Notes: generated from the letters alone by a model not told the origin. DNA of 64,000 nucleotides from Nocardioides sp. GY 10113 (GCF_004919105.1 NZ_STGK01000006.1:212988-276987), one strand, 5' to 3'; shown: positions 16,141-24,630, counted from the stretch's first letter. Numbers and translations are program-made.

Positions 16141-18519
16141 TCACGCGTAGCGCAGCGCCTCGCCGGGGCGGAACCGGACCGCGCGGCGGACCGGCAGGAC
16201 GAGCACCAGCAGGGCGAGCACGGTGGTGCCCACCAGCGCGATCAGGACGTTGCCGGGCGGGAAGACGACCGGCAGCCGGACCTCGACGACCTCCCAGACC
16301 AGACGCAGGATCAGCCGGGTCAGCAGGTAGCCGAGCGGGATCCCGACCAGCCAGCCGAGGAGCGCCAGCGCGACGCCCTCCGTGGTGAAGATCCGGCGGA
16401 TGTCGCGGGCCCGTGCGCCGATGCTGCGCAGGATCCCGATCTCCCGGGTGCGCTCCAGCACGTTCGTGGTGATGGCGTTGGCCAGCCCGACCATGCTCAT
16501 CGCCACGATCAGGAAGCCGAGCACCGCGATGGTCGTGGTCAGCGTGCTGTTCGCGGCGATCTCGTCCCGCTCGGCGACGTAGCGGATCTCACTGGTGACC
16601 TCGTAGCCCTGGGCGGCCAGGCGGTCCTCCACGGCAGCGGTGACCCGGTCGGCGGCGGCCTCCTCCCCGGAGTCGGTGCCGATCCAGTACGTGCTGGCGG
16701 CGGACGGCCGCTGCAGCAGGTCGCGGGCGGTGCCGAGCGGCACGTAGAGGGCGGTGCCGTTCTCCTGCTGGTTGGTGGCCAGGCCGATGATCTCGAAGTC
16801 CGCCTCGCCGGCGGCCGTGGTGAGGGCCACGCGGTCGCCGACGTCGATCCCGGCGCTCTCGGCGATGTTGCGCTCCAGGACGGCGACCCGGGCGGCCGCC
16901 TCGTCCTCGCCGGCGTCGAACCACCGGCCCCCGGCGAGCCGGTACCGGAAGAGCGGGTCCGGATCGACGCCCCACAGGAAGGCCTCGCGTCCGGCGAGCT
17001 CGACCGCGTTCTTCAGCACCGGCTGCGCCCGGGCCACGCCGGGCGTGGCGAGGATGGTCTCCAGCGCCCGGTCGTCGAACGGCGCGCCCGCGGTGGAGAT
17101 CTGGACGTCCTCGAGGTGCGAGCCCCAGGAGGCGCGCGACGCGTCGGCCGCCGACTCGGCCAGCGCCATCACCGCGAGCAGGTTGCCGACCGCGAGGGCC
17201 ACGATCGCGGCCGTGGCCATGCTGCGACGCTTGCGGCGACCCACGTTGCGCAGGCCGAGCTGGGCCACCCGCGGCAGGAAGGTGGTACGCCGCAGCGCGC
17301 GGTCGACCGCGTCCGTCCCGCCGGTGGCGGAACCGCTGGCCTCCAACGCCTCGCGAAGGTCGACGCGGAGCGCGCGGCGGATCGCCGGCAGCGCGGCCAG
17401 CGGGGGTGCCGCGAGCCCGACCAGCAGGCTGACCAGCACCACCACGGGGGCGACGCCGAACCCGACGTCGACCGCCCAGAACGAGGTGGCGAAGTAGCCG
17501 GCCAGCGCCCAGGACATGAGGATGCCCAGCAGTGTGCCGACCACGGCGCCGATGGCGCCCAGCAGCAGCGTGGTCCGCACGTAGACCGACGCCACCTGCC
17601 GGCGCCGCGCCCCGACGGCGCGCATGACGGCGATCTCGCGGGTCTGCTCGGCCACCAGCGTGCTCAGCGTGTTGGAAACCAGGACGGCCGCCGAGATCAG
17701 CGCCAGCACCGTGATCACCCCGAGCAGCTGCGCGAACCGCTCGGTGTCGGTCCTGCCCGGCCAGTCGCCCGGCGCGCGGATCGCCGGCAGGTTGGAGAAC
17801 CCCTCGAAGCCGTCGACCGTCGCCAGCTGCCCCCGGACGCGCTCCACCGTCGCCCGGGCCGCGGCCGGGTCGGGGTCCTCGAGGCGCAGCGCCAGCCCGC
17901 CGAAGCCCGCCTCGCCGCTGAGGCCCGCGACGGTCTCCGCGTCGGCGTACAGCACGACGACGCTCTCGTCCTGCACCTGCTCGCCCCCGGGCAGGCTGCG
18001 ACCGCGGCCGCTGAGCGGGAGCTCGGCGCGCGCCCCGCCGGCACCGACCAGGGTGACCGTGTCGCCGGCCGCGCCGTCGTACACGCCGGTGTTGGCGTCC
18101 TGCACGTCGGCCAGCAGCTCGCCGGGGCCGGGGAGCGCCCCGGACTCGACCCGCACCACGTCGACGGTCTGGTCGCTGAGGTCCCGGACCCCGATCAGTC
18201 GCGCCGGGGCACGCCGCTCGCCGATCAGCACCCGCGCATCGACGCTGGAACGGGCCTCGACCGCGGCGACGTTCGGCAGCGCGACGAGCGCGGCCAGGTC
18301 GGCCTCGGTCAGCTCGACGGGGCGCATGGTCACCGTGACGTCGGCCAGCCGCCCGTCGCGGACCTCGCGCTGCATGGCGTCGTCGATCAGCGGCGGAATG
18401 GCGAAGAACGAGATGCTGGCGACCGCGATCGCCAGGGTCAGCACGGTGAAGAAGGTCCGGGCCGGCCGCCGCAGCAGGTCGGTGACGGACAACCGGTGCT
18501 CGGCCGCGAGCATGGTCAC
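16141..18519 (-). CDS. ABC transporter permease, FtsX/MacB type (second system)
   Basis: A 792-residue permease with the same plan as the one at 6.5 kb: an N-terminal helix (about 22-42), an extracellular domain (about 45-245), three helices containing LVAEQTREIAVMRAVGARRRQ, a second extracellular domain (about 460-640) and a final three-helix FtsX unit containing VLERTREIGILRSIGARARD. It is encoded 6 nt downstream of its ATPase. The two large exporters share architecture but little direct sequence, so they are not a recent duplication. The substrate is unknown; lipid or lipoprotein export is the usual role of this family. Confidence 0.92.
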   Translation of the reverse strand: MTMLAAEHRLSVTDLLRRPARTFFTVLTLAIAVASISFFAIPPLIDDAMQREVRDGRLADVTVTMRPVELTEADLAALVALPNVAAVEARSSVDARVLIGERRAPARLIGVRDLSDQTVDVVRVESGALPGPGELLADVQDANTGVYDGAAGDTVTLVGAGGARAELPLSGRGRSLPGGEQVQDESVVVLYADAETVAGLSGEAGFGGLALRLEDPDPAAARATVERVRGQLATVDGFEGFSNLPAIRAPGDWPGRTDTERFAQLLGVITVLALISAAVLVSNTLSTLVAEQTREIAVMRAVGARRRQVASVYVRTTLLLGAIGAVVGTLLGILMSWALAGYFATSFWAVDVGFGVAPVVVLVSLLVGLAAPPLAALPAIRRALRVDLREALEASGSATGGTDAVDRALRRTTFLPRVAQLGLRNVGRRKRRSMATAAIVALAVGNLLAVMALAESAADASRASWGSHLEDVQISTAGAPFDDRALETILATPGVARAQPVLKNAVELAGREAFLWGVDPDPLFRYRLAGGRWFDAGEDEAAARVAVLERNIAESAGIDVGDRVALTTAAGEADFEIIGLATNQQENGTALYVPLGTARDLLQRPSAASTYWIGTDSGEEAAADRVTAAVEDRLAAQGYEVTSEIRYVAERDEIAANSTLTTTIAVLGFLIVAMSMVGLANAITTNVLERTREIGILRSIGARARDIRRIFTTEGVALALLGWLVGIPLGYLLTRLILRLVWEVVEVRLPVVFPPGNVLIALVGTTVLALLVLVLPVRRAVRFRPGEALRYA

Positions 18520-18525
18520 TCCCGC

Positions 18526-19245
18526 TCAGTCCCGGACCACGCGGCCGTCGCGGATCTCGACGACCCGCGGGGCACGGGCGGCCAGGTCGCGGTCGTGGGT
18601 CACGAACAGCACCGTCTTGCCCTGCTCGTTGAGTCGCACCAGCAGGCGGAACATCTCGTCGGCGGTCGCCGAGTCGAGGTTGCCGGTCGGCTCGTCGCCG
18701 ACGATCAGCCCCGGGTCGGCCGCGAGCGAGCGGGCGATCGCGACGCGTTGCTGCTCGCCGCCGGAGAGCTCGGCGGGCAGGTGGTCGACCTTGTCGCCCA
18801 GCCCGACCGCCTCGAGGTTGCGCCGGGCCCGCTCGAACCGTTCCCGCGTGGACCCGCGGCGCAGGAAGTCGAGCGGGAGCGCGGCGTTCTCCAGCGCCGA
18901 CAGGGTGGGCAACAGCTGGAAGAACTGGAAGACGATGCCGACGTGCTCGCCGCGCCAGACGGCGAGCCGCTCCTCACTGAGGTCGTCGATCCGGGAGCCG
19001 TCGAAGTAGATCGAGCCGGCCGTGGGCCGGTCGATCCCGGTGATCATGTTGAGCACCGTCGACTTCCCGCTGCCGGACGGACCGACGACCGCGACCATCT
19101 CGCCGTGGCCGATCCGCAGGTCGACGCCGCGCAGCGCGCGGTACTCCAGCTTCCCGGTCCGGAAGGTCTTCTCGACGCCGGACAGCTCGATCAGCGGCGG
19201 TCGGGTCGTCGCGGCCGCCTGCCGACTGGTCATCGCTTCGCTCAT
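18526..19245 (-). CDS. ABC transporter ATP-binding protein (LolD/MacB type, second system)
   Basis: A 239-residue ATPase. It has Walker A GPSGSGKST (about residue 56), the Q-loop in IVFQFFQLLP, the signature [15 protein letters not shown], Walker [13 protein letters not shown] and the switch His in FVTHDRD. It pairs with the permease encoded just downstream. The start ATG at 19243-19245 has AGCAGCCC upstream, which is a weak ribosome-binding site; an internal ATG a few codons later is possible. It is divergent from the DUF1294 gene across 112 nt. Confidence 0.92.
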   Translation of the reverse strand: MSEAMTSRQAAATTRPPLIELSGVEKTFRTGKLEYRALRGVDLRIGHGEMVAVVGPSGSGKSTVLNMITGIDRPTAGSIYFDGSRIDDLSEERLAVWRGEHVGIVFQFFQLLPTLSALENAALPLDFLRRGSTRERFERARRNLEAVGLGDKVDHLPAELSGGEQQRVAIARSLAADPGLIVGDEPTGNLDSATADEMFRLLVRLNEQGKTVLFVTHDRDLAARAPRVVEIRDGRVVRD

Positions 19246-19357
19246 GGGCTGCTCCCGCGCTCGGTCCCTTGAAGGATCGAGCGCGCGACGGTCTCCAGGC
19301 AGGGCCGATCGGCCCCTGTCGGCGGGGCATCTCGTCCGGCGCCGCTACCGTTCGGCC

Positions 19358-19780
19358 ATGTCCAGGCGACCCGGAGACCCGCGAGCAGCCGACCGGCGCA
19401 GCGGTCGCTCCCCCGCCGCCCGCAGGGCCACGCGCCGCGCGTCGGCCGTTGCCGCGGCGTTCTACGGGGTGCTCGGTGTCCTCGTGCTCCTCGACGAGGT
19501 GCCTGCCGTCCTGCTCGCGGCGTACGGCGTGCTCAGCGTGGTCGCGTTCGTGGTGTACCGCTCCGACAAGTCGGCCGCCGAGCACGGCCGGTGGCGGTGG
19601 TGGCGGACCCCGGAGTCGACGCTGCACGCCCTGGCGCTGGTCGGCGGCTGGCCCGGCGCGCTGGTCGCCCGGCAGGCGCTGCGCCACAAGACCGTCAAGC
19701 AGCCCTTCCGCAGCCTCTTCTGGGTCACCGTGGTCGCCAACTGCGCGGCCCTCGCCGCGTTCGTGGCGCTGCTCGGGTAG
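19358..19780 (+). CDS. DUF1294 membrane protein
   Basis: A 140-residue protein. An Arg-rich N-terminus is followed by helices at about 33-70, then the family signature YRSDKSAAEHGRWRWWRTPE and LHALALVGGWPGALVARQALRHKTVKQPF, and a last helix. DUF1294 occurs alone, as here, or fused to cold-shock domains; its function is unknown. The start ATG is at 19358-19360. It is convergent with the chemoreceptor gene, with 15 nt between the stops. Confidence 0.88.
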   Translation: MSRRPGDPRAADRRSGRSPAARRATRRASAVAAAFYGVLGVLVLLDEVPAVLLAAYGVLSVVAFVVYRSDKSAAEHGRWRWWRTPESTLHALALVGGWPGALVARQALRHKTVKQPFRSLFWVTVVANCAALAAFVALLG

Positions 19781-19795
19781 CGGCGCCCGCCCGGG

Positions 19796-21415
19796 TCAGG
19801 TCCGGAACTGGCCGACCGAGGTGCGCAGCGAGCCCGCCAGCTCGGCCAGCGCGTCGACCGCGGCGTGGGCCTGGGTCAGCGCCCTCGTGGTGGTCTCCGC
19901 CGCCGCGGAGACGCCGGTGACGTTCTGGGCGATCTCGCCGGTGCCGAGCGAGGCCTCGGCGACGCTGCGGGACATGTCGCTGGTCGTGGCCGTCTGCTCC
20001 TCGACGGCGGCGGCGATCATCGTCTGGTAGTCGCTGATCGAGCCGATGACGCCTGCGATCTCCCCCATCGCCTCGACGGCACCGCCCGCGTCAACCTGGA
20101 TCGTCTCGACCCGACGGGCGATGTCCTCGGTGGCCCGCGCGGTCTGCTGGGCGAGCTGCTTCACCTCGCCCGCCACCACGGCGAAGCCCTGCCCCGCCTG
20201 ACCGGCACGGGCCGCCTCGATGCTCGCGTTGAGCGCCAGCAGGCTGGTCTGCTCGGCGATCGCGGTGATGTCGTTGACGACCTTGCCGATCTCCCGGCTG
20301 CTGATGCCGAGCTTGGCGACGGTCTCGTTGGTCACCTCGACCGTCGACACGGCCTCGGCGGCGACCCGGGCGGCCTCGGCCGCCGACACGGCGATCTCGC
20401 GGATGGAGGCGCCCATCTGCTCCGCGCCGGCGGCGACGGTGGCGACGTTGCGCGAGACCTCCTCGGCCGCTTCGGAAACCAGGACCGCCTGCACGCTGGT
20501 CTCCTCGGCGCCGGCGGCGATCTGCTGCGAGGTCGCCGAGAGGTCACCGGAGGAGGTGGCGACGGTGTCGGCCGAGGTCATCACCTTCTCCAGCAGCACC
20601 CGCAGGCTCTCGGTGGCGAGGTCGAGGCTCGCGGCCATCTGGCCGACCTCGTCCTGGGCGTCGATCCCCGCGCGCCGGGTCAGGTCACCCTCGGCGAGGG
20701 CGTCGACGACGTGCTTGACGGTGGCGACCCGGCGCGAGAGCGCCGCGGAGACCCACCAGCCGAGACCGAGGGAGAGCACGAGGCCGATGGCCAGCAGCGC
20801 CCAGACGACGAGCCGGTTGGTCTGGTAGGTGTCGCGCACCGCCGACGCTGCCTCGGCCGCGTCGCTGCGCTCGAGCGCCGTCAGCGCGTCCGAGGACTCG
20901 GTCATCGTCGTGGTCAGCGGGCTCATCACCTCGTCGTTCGCGGCGACCCAGGCGTCGCTGTCGCCGGCCAGCGCGAGCGGCGCCATCACCGTGTCCTGCT
21001 GGTCGAGGTAGTCGTCCACGGCGGCGACGAGCGACGCCAGCGTCTCGCGGCGGCTGCCGCTCAGGCCCGTGGCCTCCGTGTAGAGGTCCACCGCGGCGTC
21101 GAACTCCGCGAGGTCGGACCGCATCTGCGACAGCGCCGCCCGCGTGCCGGCGCGCGTCGGCGCGATCAGCGCGTCGCGAGCCTTCTGGCGCATGTCGAAG
21201 ATCGCCGCCTCCATGTCCGCGGTCGCCTCGACGGCGTGCAGGTTCGTCTCGTAGATCGCCTGCGCGGCGTCGGCCGAGGCGCCGAGCGAGCGCAGGCCCA
21301 TCACGCCGACGACGAGCGCCACGGCGGCGGCGAGGGTCACCGCGGTGAGCACCTTGGTGCGGACACCCAGGTCGCGGAACCACACGTAGGGCGAGGAGGG
21401 GCGGGGAGAGCTCAT
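19796..21415 (-). CDS. Methyl-accepting chemotaxis protein (orphan chemoreceptor)
   Basis: A 539-residue transmembrane receptor. It has TM1 at about 21-41, a four-helix-bundle ligand domain (about 45-210, 4HB_MCP type), TM2 at about 213-235, a HAMP domain and the cytoplasmic signalling hairpin. The conserved tip reads ITAIAEQTSLLALNASIEAA and RAGQAGQGFAVVAGEVKQLA. There is no obvious CheR-tethering pentapeptide at the C-terminus (SVGQFRT). No cheA, cheW or flagellar gene is visible in the window. The start ATG at 21413-21415 is used with GAAAGG upstream; the open frame extends further upstream but the translation there is low-complexity. It probably senses small molecules or the wall environment. 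Confidence 0.92.
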   Translation of the reverse strand: MSSPRPSSPYVWFRDLGVRTKVLTAVTLAAAVALVVGVMGLRSLGASADAAQAIYETNLHAVEATADMEAAIFDMRQKARDALIAPTRAGTRAALSQMRSDLAEFDAAVDLYTEATGLSGSRRETLASLVAAVDDYLDQQDTVMAPLALAGDSDAWVAANDEVMSPLTTTMTESSDALTALERSDAAEAASAVRDTYQTNRLVVWALLAIGLVLSLGLGWWVSAALSRRVATVKHVVDALAEGDLTRRAGIDAQDEVGQMAASLDLATESLRVLLEKVMTSADTVATSSGDLSATSQQIAAGAEETSVQAVLVSEAAEEVSRNVATVAAGAEQMGASIREIAVSAAEAARVAAEAVSTVEVTNETVAKLGISSREIGKVVNDITAIAEQTSLLALNASIEAARAGQAGQGFAVVAGEVKQLAQQTARATEDIARRVETIQVDAGGAVEAMGEIAGVIGSISDYQTMIAAAVEEQTATTSDMSRSVAEASLGTGEIAQNVTGVSAAAETTTRALTQAHAAVDALAELAGSLRTSVGQFRT

Positions 21416-21525
21416 GGTTCTGCCTTTCGAGGCGAGCGCCACGCGGGTCGAGCGCGACGACAGGCACTGGTACTGCCCGGCACATCGGGCGCGTGCAGGC
21501 CTGGATGAAACGTCAACCACAAGTC

Positions 21526-21557
21526 GTCGGGCCCGAAACAAACCGAACGGGCCCGAC
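21526..21557. repeat. Perfect inverted repeat in the leader of the chemoreceptor gene
   Basis: GTCGGGCCCG, a 12-nt loop (AAACAAACCGAA) and CGGGCCCGAC form a perfect 10-bp hairpin 111-142 nt upstream of the chemoreceptor start. It could be a leader structure, operator or terminator. The surrounding gap 21416-21790 (375 nt) otherwise holds only a possible decayed coding fragment, described separately. Confidence 0.5.
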
Positions 21558-21680
21558 TCGCCAGGGCCGATGTCCCGTGCGTGCCGAGAACGCGCTGGAA
21601 CCGCACGAGAACCACCCCCGCCCCGCACCGTTCGCGCAGGTCAGAGGGGCCCGCCTCGAGGGTGGGCGTTCGCGACCGGA

Positions 21681-21806
21681 CGGGCCGGCCAAGGGCAGGA
21701 GGGCCTGGCGGGCGATGTCGAGGACCCCGAACGTCGCCGCGACGGGGATCCCGTCGGCGGCCGGCTCGCGGGCGAGCGCGCGGCCCTCGCTCAGCGCGAG
21801 ATCATC
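21681..21806 (-). pseudogene. Possible C-terminal fragment of a PIN-domain (VapC-like) protein
   Basis: In one minus frame 42 residues read like the end of a PIN-domain toxin: DDLALSEGRALAREP, then GIPVAATFGVLDIARQALL. In PIN proteins an acidic residue precedes the helix and a GIPVxGTLGVL strand-turn follows. No start, upstream catalytic Asp residues or ribosome-binding site are visible, and the 5' part overlaps the end of the secreted protein gene. It may be a remnant or chance. Confidence 0.2.
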
Positions 21807-22372
21807 TGCACCTCGAGGTACGCCTGCGGGCCCGCTATCCAGGAGCAGGTGTTCGTGTTCGCGCCGTAGTTCCAGTAGAAGAGCTCGACGGAGTCGCCCT
21901 TGGCGAGCTTCAGCACCTCCCCGACGTCCTGGTTGCGATAGCCGGCGCCCGGGTTGTCCTGACCGCTGAACAGCTTCACCTCCCCATTGACGACGATGGC
22001 GATGTCGCTGCCTCCGTCGTCGGTCCCGGAGCCCCAGCAGATGCTGCCCTTGACCGCGTAGCGGCCGGCCTGCTTCACGACGATCCTGTCGTCGCCGGGG
22101 GTGTACAGACCGCCCACGTCGTACCCCTGGACGCTCATGTCCACGGCGTTGTTGGAGCCGTTCAGGGGCACCGTCCCAGCCTCCATCCGGGCCCCGGGGA
22201 GGAAGTTCTTCGCCGTGTCCTTCACCTTGAGGCCGGCGACGTCGGCGGATCTCACCGAGTCGTTCTTGATGTCCTTGCCCGTGATCAGGCCCGCGGCGTA
22301 GGCGCCGCCCGTCGAGACGGCGAGGAAGAGGGCGAGGGTGGACGCGATATCGGCATACCCGGGTCGACGCAT
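21791..22372 (-). CDS. Secreted protein, actinobacterial GGAYAAG-type leader with C-terminal beta-sandwich
   Basis: A 193-residue protein of unknown function. It belongs to a common actinobacterial group whose N-terminus is a signal-anchor of the form IASTLALFLAVSTGGAYAAG, followed by a polar segment GKDIKNDSVRSADVAGLKVKD. The C-terminal part (about 60-193) alternates strands and has two cysteines (SICWG and TCSW). It looks like a C1q/jelly-roll beta-sandwich, with a pattern of YTPGDDRIVVKQAGRYAVKG and VELFYWNYG. The start is the ATG at 22370-22372, at the beginning of the leader; an ATG 45 nt upstream is possible. It lies just downstream of the tmRNA terminator and is probably transcribed on its own. 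Confidence 0.75.
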   Translation of the reverse strand: MRRPGYADIASTLALFLAVSTGGAYAAGLITGKDIKNDSVRSADVAGLKVKDTAKNFLPGARMEAGTVPLNGSNNAVDMSVQGYDVGGLYTPGDDRIVVKQAGRYAVKGSICWGSGTDDGGSDIAIVVNGEVKLFSGQDNPGAGYRNQDVGEVLKLAKGDSVELFYWNYGANTNTCSWIAGPQAYLEVQMISR

Positions 22373-22502
22373 GAGCGCGCTCCAATGTGTGGGAAGGGGA
22401 TCCAGCCGGTGCGCCACCGGAGGCGGTGGCCCTTCGCATCCTTCGGGCTCGGCACCGCACCGTCAACCCGCGCGGCCGCATCGGCCACCTGGTCCAGACA
22501 CG

Positions 22503-22541
22503 CGAGAGGGCCCGGACCGCGGTGCGGTCCAGGCCCTCTCG
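22503..22541 (-). terminator. tmRNA terminator hairpin
   Basis: CGAGAGGGCC-C-GGACCGC pairs with GCGGTCC-A-GGCCCTCTCG (17 of 18 pairs, 3-nt loop). It lies 19 nt after the tmRNA CCA end. This is the strongest hairpin in the area and it separates ssrA from the secreted protein gene. Confidence 0.85.
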
Positions 22542-22560
22542 TGGGGTCCAGCATGCTGGC

Positions 22561-22931
22561 TGGTGGAGCTGCGGGGAATCGAACCCCGGTCCTCGAGCGT
22601 CGATCCAGGTCTTCTCCGGGTGCAGTCCGTGATGTCGTGTTCTCAGCCCCGGTGCTCGCACGGACACGTCACCGACAGGCTCAGTCAGGTTTGAGTCCCG
22701 ATCAACCACCCTGACAGCAGTGGATCAGCAAGTCTCCTAGATGACGCCTGGGTCCGGGACGGAGACGGATGCCCGGTCAGACGCTTCGATCACCGCGTCA
22801 GGCGGCGAGAGCGAAGGAACTGCGCTTAGCGTTGGCAGTTATTGGTTTCCAGCGATCGTTTACGAGATGACGCTGGCTTCTCGACCCGCTTCCCCTGGAA
22901 CTAACGTCCCAAGTCGAAACCGATCAGCCCC
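22561..22931 (-). ncRNA. ssrA: Transfer-messenger RNA (tmRNA)
   Basis: One-piece tmRNA of 371 nt that rescues stalled ribosomes together with SmpB. The 5' end GGGGCTG pairs with CAGCTCC before the encoded 3' ACCA, forming the alanine-type acceptor stem. GGTTCGATTCCCC near the 3' end is the T-arm, and the 5' segment continues GATCGGTTTCGAC as in other actinobacterial tmRNAs. The resume codon GCC opens a short frame that encodes the degradation tag ANAKRSSFALAA, ending in the usual ALAA, before TGA. The gene follows the amidohydrolase gene by 15 nt and smpB lies just beyond, so both partners of trans-translation are encoded together. Confidence 0.97.
22798..22836 (-). other. tmRNA proteolysis-tag reading frame
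   Basis: Twelve codons and a TGA inside ssrA: resume codon GCC (22834-22836), then AAC GCT AAG CGC AGT TCC TTC GCT CTC GCC GCC. The tag ANAKRSSFALAA ends in the ALAA signal read by ClpXP-type proteases. Confidence 0.93.
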
Positions 22932-22946
22932 TCTTGAGTTGTGCGG

Positions 22947-23879
22947 TCAGTCTACGGGGTACAACCCCGCGGCCGCGCGCGGGATTCCCAGGAGCCGCAG
23001 CGCGTTGTGCCAGCAGACGTCGCGCAGCCAGTCCTCGCCGAGGCCCGTGGCGGCCAGCCACGCGAGCTGCTGGCCGTAGGGGAACGGCAGCGTCGGGAAG
23101 TCCGAGCCCCACACCACGCGGCCCTGCAGGTCGCGCAACCGCGGCACGAGGTCGGGCGGGTAGCCGTGGCCGTGGGCGTGCGCGTCCTCGGCGAAGAAGT
23201 GGGTGAACGCCATCGACGTGTCCAGGTGCACGCCGTCGTACCGCTCGGCGAGGGCGAGGAACTCCCCGCACTCCGGAGAGCCCATGTGGGCGATCACCAG
23301 CCGCAGCCGCGGATGCCGCGCCAGCACCCGCGCGGTCGAGTCGGGCCCCGTGTACGGCGTCCCGACCGGCCCCGACCCGGCGTGCACCATGATCGGCGCA
23401 CCGGAGTCGGCCAGGGTGCCCCAGACCGGCTCGAGCAGCGGGTCGTCGAGGTGGTAGCCACCGACCTGGAGGTGCAGCTTGAAGATCTCGACGCCGTCGG
23501 CGACCAGGGCCGGCACGTAGTCCGCGGCCTCCGGCTCGGGGTAGAAGGTCGCCGAGCGCAGCGCCTCGGGGACCTCGGCCGCGAAGTCGCGCGACCAGTC
23601 GTTGAGGAAGCCGGCGACGCCCGGCTTGTGGGCGTAGGGCAGCGTGGAGAAGCGGCGTACGCCGGCCTCGCGGAGGAAGGCCACGCGGTCCTCCGCCGGC
23701 AGCCGGTAGCGGATCGGCCACTCGCGCCCGATCAGCTCGCCGCCGCCGTCGAACTCCCGCCAGACCGCCTTCTCGATGGGCGGCGGCAGGAAGTGGGCGT
23801 GCAGGTCGATCAGCCCGGGCAGGCCGAGTCGCTCCCAGAACGCGCGCGCCTCGGCGGCGTCGTGGGCGAGATCAGTCAC
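22947..23879 (-). CDS. Amidohydrolase-family metal-dependent hydrolase (amidohydrolase 2 type)
   Basis: A 310-residue TIM-barrel hydrolase. The metal-binding motif is HAHF in [12 protein letters not shown] (about residues 27-29); other ligands are probably His in IMVHAGSG, His in VIAHMGS and Asp in WGSDFPTLP. This is the layout of the amidohydrolase 2 group (decarboxylases and lactone or amide hydrolases such as ACMSD-like enzymes). The substrate is unknown. The start is the ATG at 23877-23879, which overlaps the end of smpB by 8 nt, so the two are co-translated. The gene therefore sits between smpB and ssrA. Confidence 0.88.
   Translation of the reverse strand: MTDLAHDAAEARAFWERLGLPGLIDLHAHFLPPPIEKAVWREFDGGGELIGREWPIRYRLPAEDRVAFLREAGVRRFSTLPYAHKPGVAGFLNDWSRDFAAEVPEALRSATFYPEPEAADYVPALVADGVEIFKLHLQVGGYHLDDPLLEPVWGTLADSGAPIMVHAGSGPVGTPYTGPDSTARVLARHPRLRLVIAHMGSPECGEFLALAERYDGVHLDTSMAFTHFFAEDAHAHGHGYPPDLVPRLRDLQGRVVWGSDFPTLPFPYGQQLAWLAATGLGEDWLRDVCWHNALRLLGIPRAAAGLYPVD
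22949..22954 (-). promoter_or_regulatory. Candidate -10 element of ssrA
   Basis: TAGACT on the minus strand lies 17 nt before the mature tmRNA 5' end and overlaps the last codons of the amidohydrolase gene. No convincing -35 box is seen at the usual spacing, so the tmRNA might also be processed from the smpB-amidohydrolase transcript. Confidence 0.4.
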
Positions 23880-24384
23880 GCATGCCCTTGAGGCGGCGGC
23901 CCAGCTCGGTCTGCTTCTCGCGGTCCGCCTCGCGGGAGGCGATCGCCTGCCGCTTGTCCCAGGTCTTCTTGCCCTTGGCGACGCCGATCTCGACCTTGGC
24001 CCGGCCCTTCACGAAGTAGAGGCTGAGCGGGACCACGGTGAGGCCCTTCTCGGTGATCCGGCGCTCGATCTTGGCGATCTCCGCCGCGTGCAGCAGCAGC
24101 TTGCGCTTGCGGCGGGCGGCGTGGTTGGTCCAGGTGCCCTGCGCGTACTCGGGGATGTGCACGGCGTGCAGCCACGCCTCGCCGTTCTCGATGTCGACGA
24201 ACCCGTCGACCAGGCTGGCCCGGCCCATCCGCAGCGACTTCACCTCGGTGCCCTGGAGCACCAGGCCGGCCTCGTAGGTGTCCTCGATCTGGTAGTCGTG
24301 GCGCGCCTTCTTGTTCGAGGCGATGAGCTTGCGACCCTCGGCGATGTTCTTGTCGGGCTTCGCTCCCCCGGACTTCGCGGACAT
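23872..24384 (-). CDS. smpB: SsrA-binding protein SmpB
   Basis: A 170-residue partner of tmRNA that carries it to stalled ribosomes. The protein has the family core: [28 protein letters not shown], the [10 protein letters not shown] strand, [12 protein letters not shown] and the C-terminal tail with [10 protein letters not shown] and a basic helix. It has the full length of a typical SmpB (about 155-165) plus a short N-terminal extension. The start is the ATG at 24382-24384, which sits 10 nt after GGGAG. An in-frame ATG 9 nt upstream lies too close to that GGGAG but cannot be excluded. Confidence 0.95.
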   Translation of the reverse strand: MSAKSGGAKPDKNIAEGRKLIASNKKARHDYQIEDTYEAGLVLQGTEVKSLRMGRASLVDGFVDIENGEAWLHAVHIPEYAQGTWTNHAARRKRKLLLHAAEIAKIERRITEKGLTVVPLSLYFVKGRAKVEIGVAKGKKTWDKRQAIASREADREKQTELGRRLKGMRD

Positions 24385-24492
24385 GGGCGCCATTCTCCCA
24401 GTCGAGGGCAACCGGATCGAAACCGACCGGCACTCAACCGACCAGACCTCGGGTCGGCTACCGCGGGGAACGCGAAGCAAGCGGTCCGCAGG

Positions 24493-24503
24493 GAGCGAAG
24501 CGA
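24493..24503. repeat. GAGCGAAGCGA intergenic repeat, copy 1
   Basis: An 11-nt sequence that recurs exactly at 24601-24611 in the same M23-smpB intergenic region (24394-24630). The gap has no gene and shows several purine-rich GCGAAGC/GAGCGAG variants. It may be a dispersed intergenic element or leader structure. Confidence 0.5.
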
Positions 24504-24592
24504 CCGGAGGCCGCGAGCGAGCTTCTCCGCGTGCCGACAGGGCAAGACGCCAGACCACCGGGCACCGAGCGGACCTCGACCGCGCGGCCGGC

Positions 24593-24620
24593 AGCGTGTC
24601 GAGCGAAGCGAAGACACGCT
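24593..24620 (-). terminator. Hairpin downstream of the M23 peptidase gene
   Basis: AGCGTGTC-GAGCGAAGCGAA-GACACGCT, a perfect 8-bp stem whose loop contains the second GAGCGAAGCGA copy. It begins 10 nt after the M23 stop codon in the direction of transcription and may attenuate read-through into smpB. Confidence 0.5.
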
Positions 24621-24630
24621 CGGCCCATGG

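Noticed and set aside
6516..19245. Idea that the two FtsX-type exporters are a recent duplication
   Set aside because: They share domain plan and short helix motifs only; extracellular domains differ throughout and flanking genes are unrelated.
22561..22700. A possible tRNA gene at the tmRNA 3' end
   Set aside because: The acceptor and T arms belong to tmRNA: the 5' half of the acceptor stem lies 370 nt away and no D or anticodon arm is formed locally.
21513..22709. A 398-residue minus frame spanning ssrA and the secreted-protein gene
   Set aside because: It runs through the tmRNA and overlaps the secreted protein in another frame. Only the short 42-residue PIN-like stretch at its end was kept, at low confidence.
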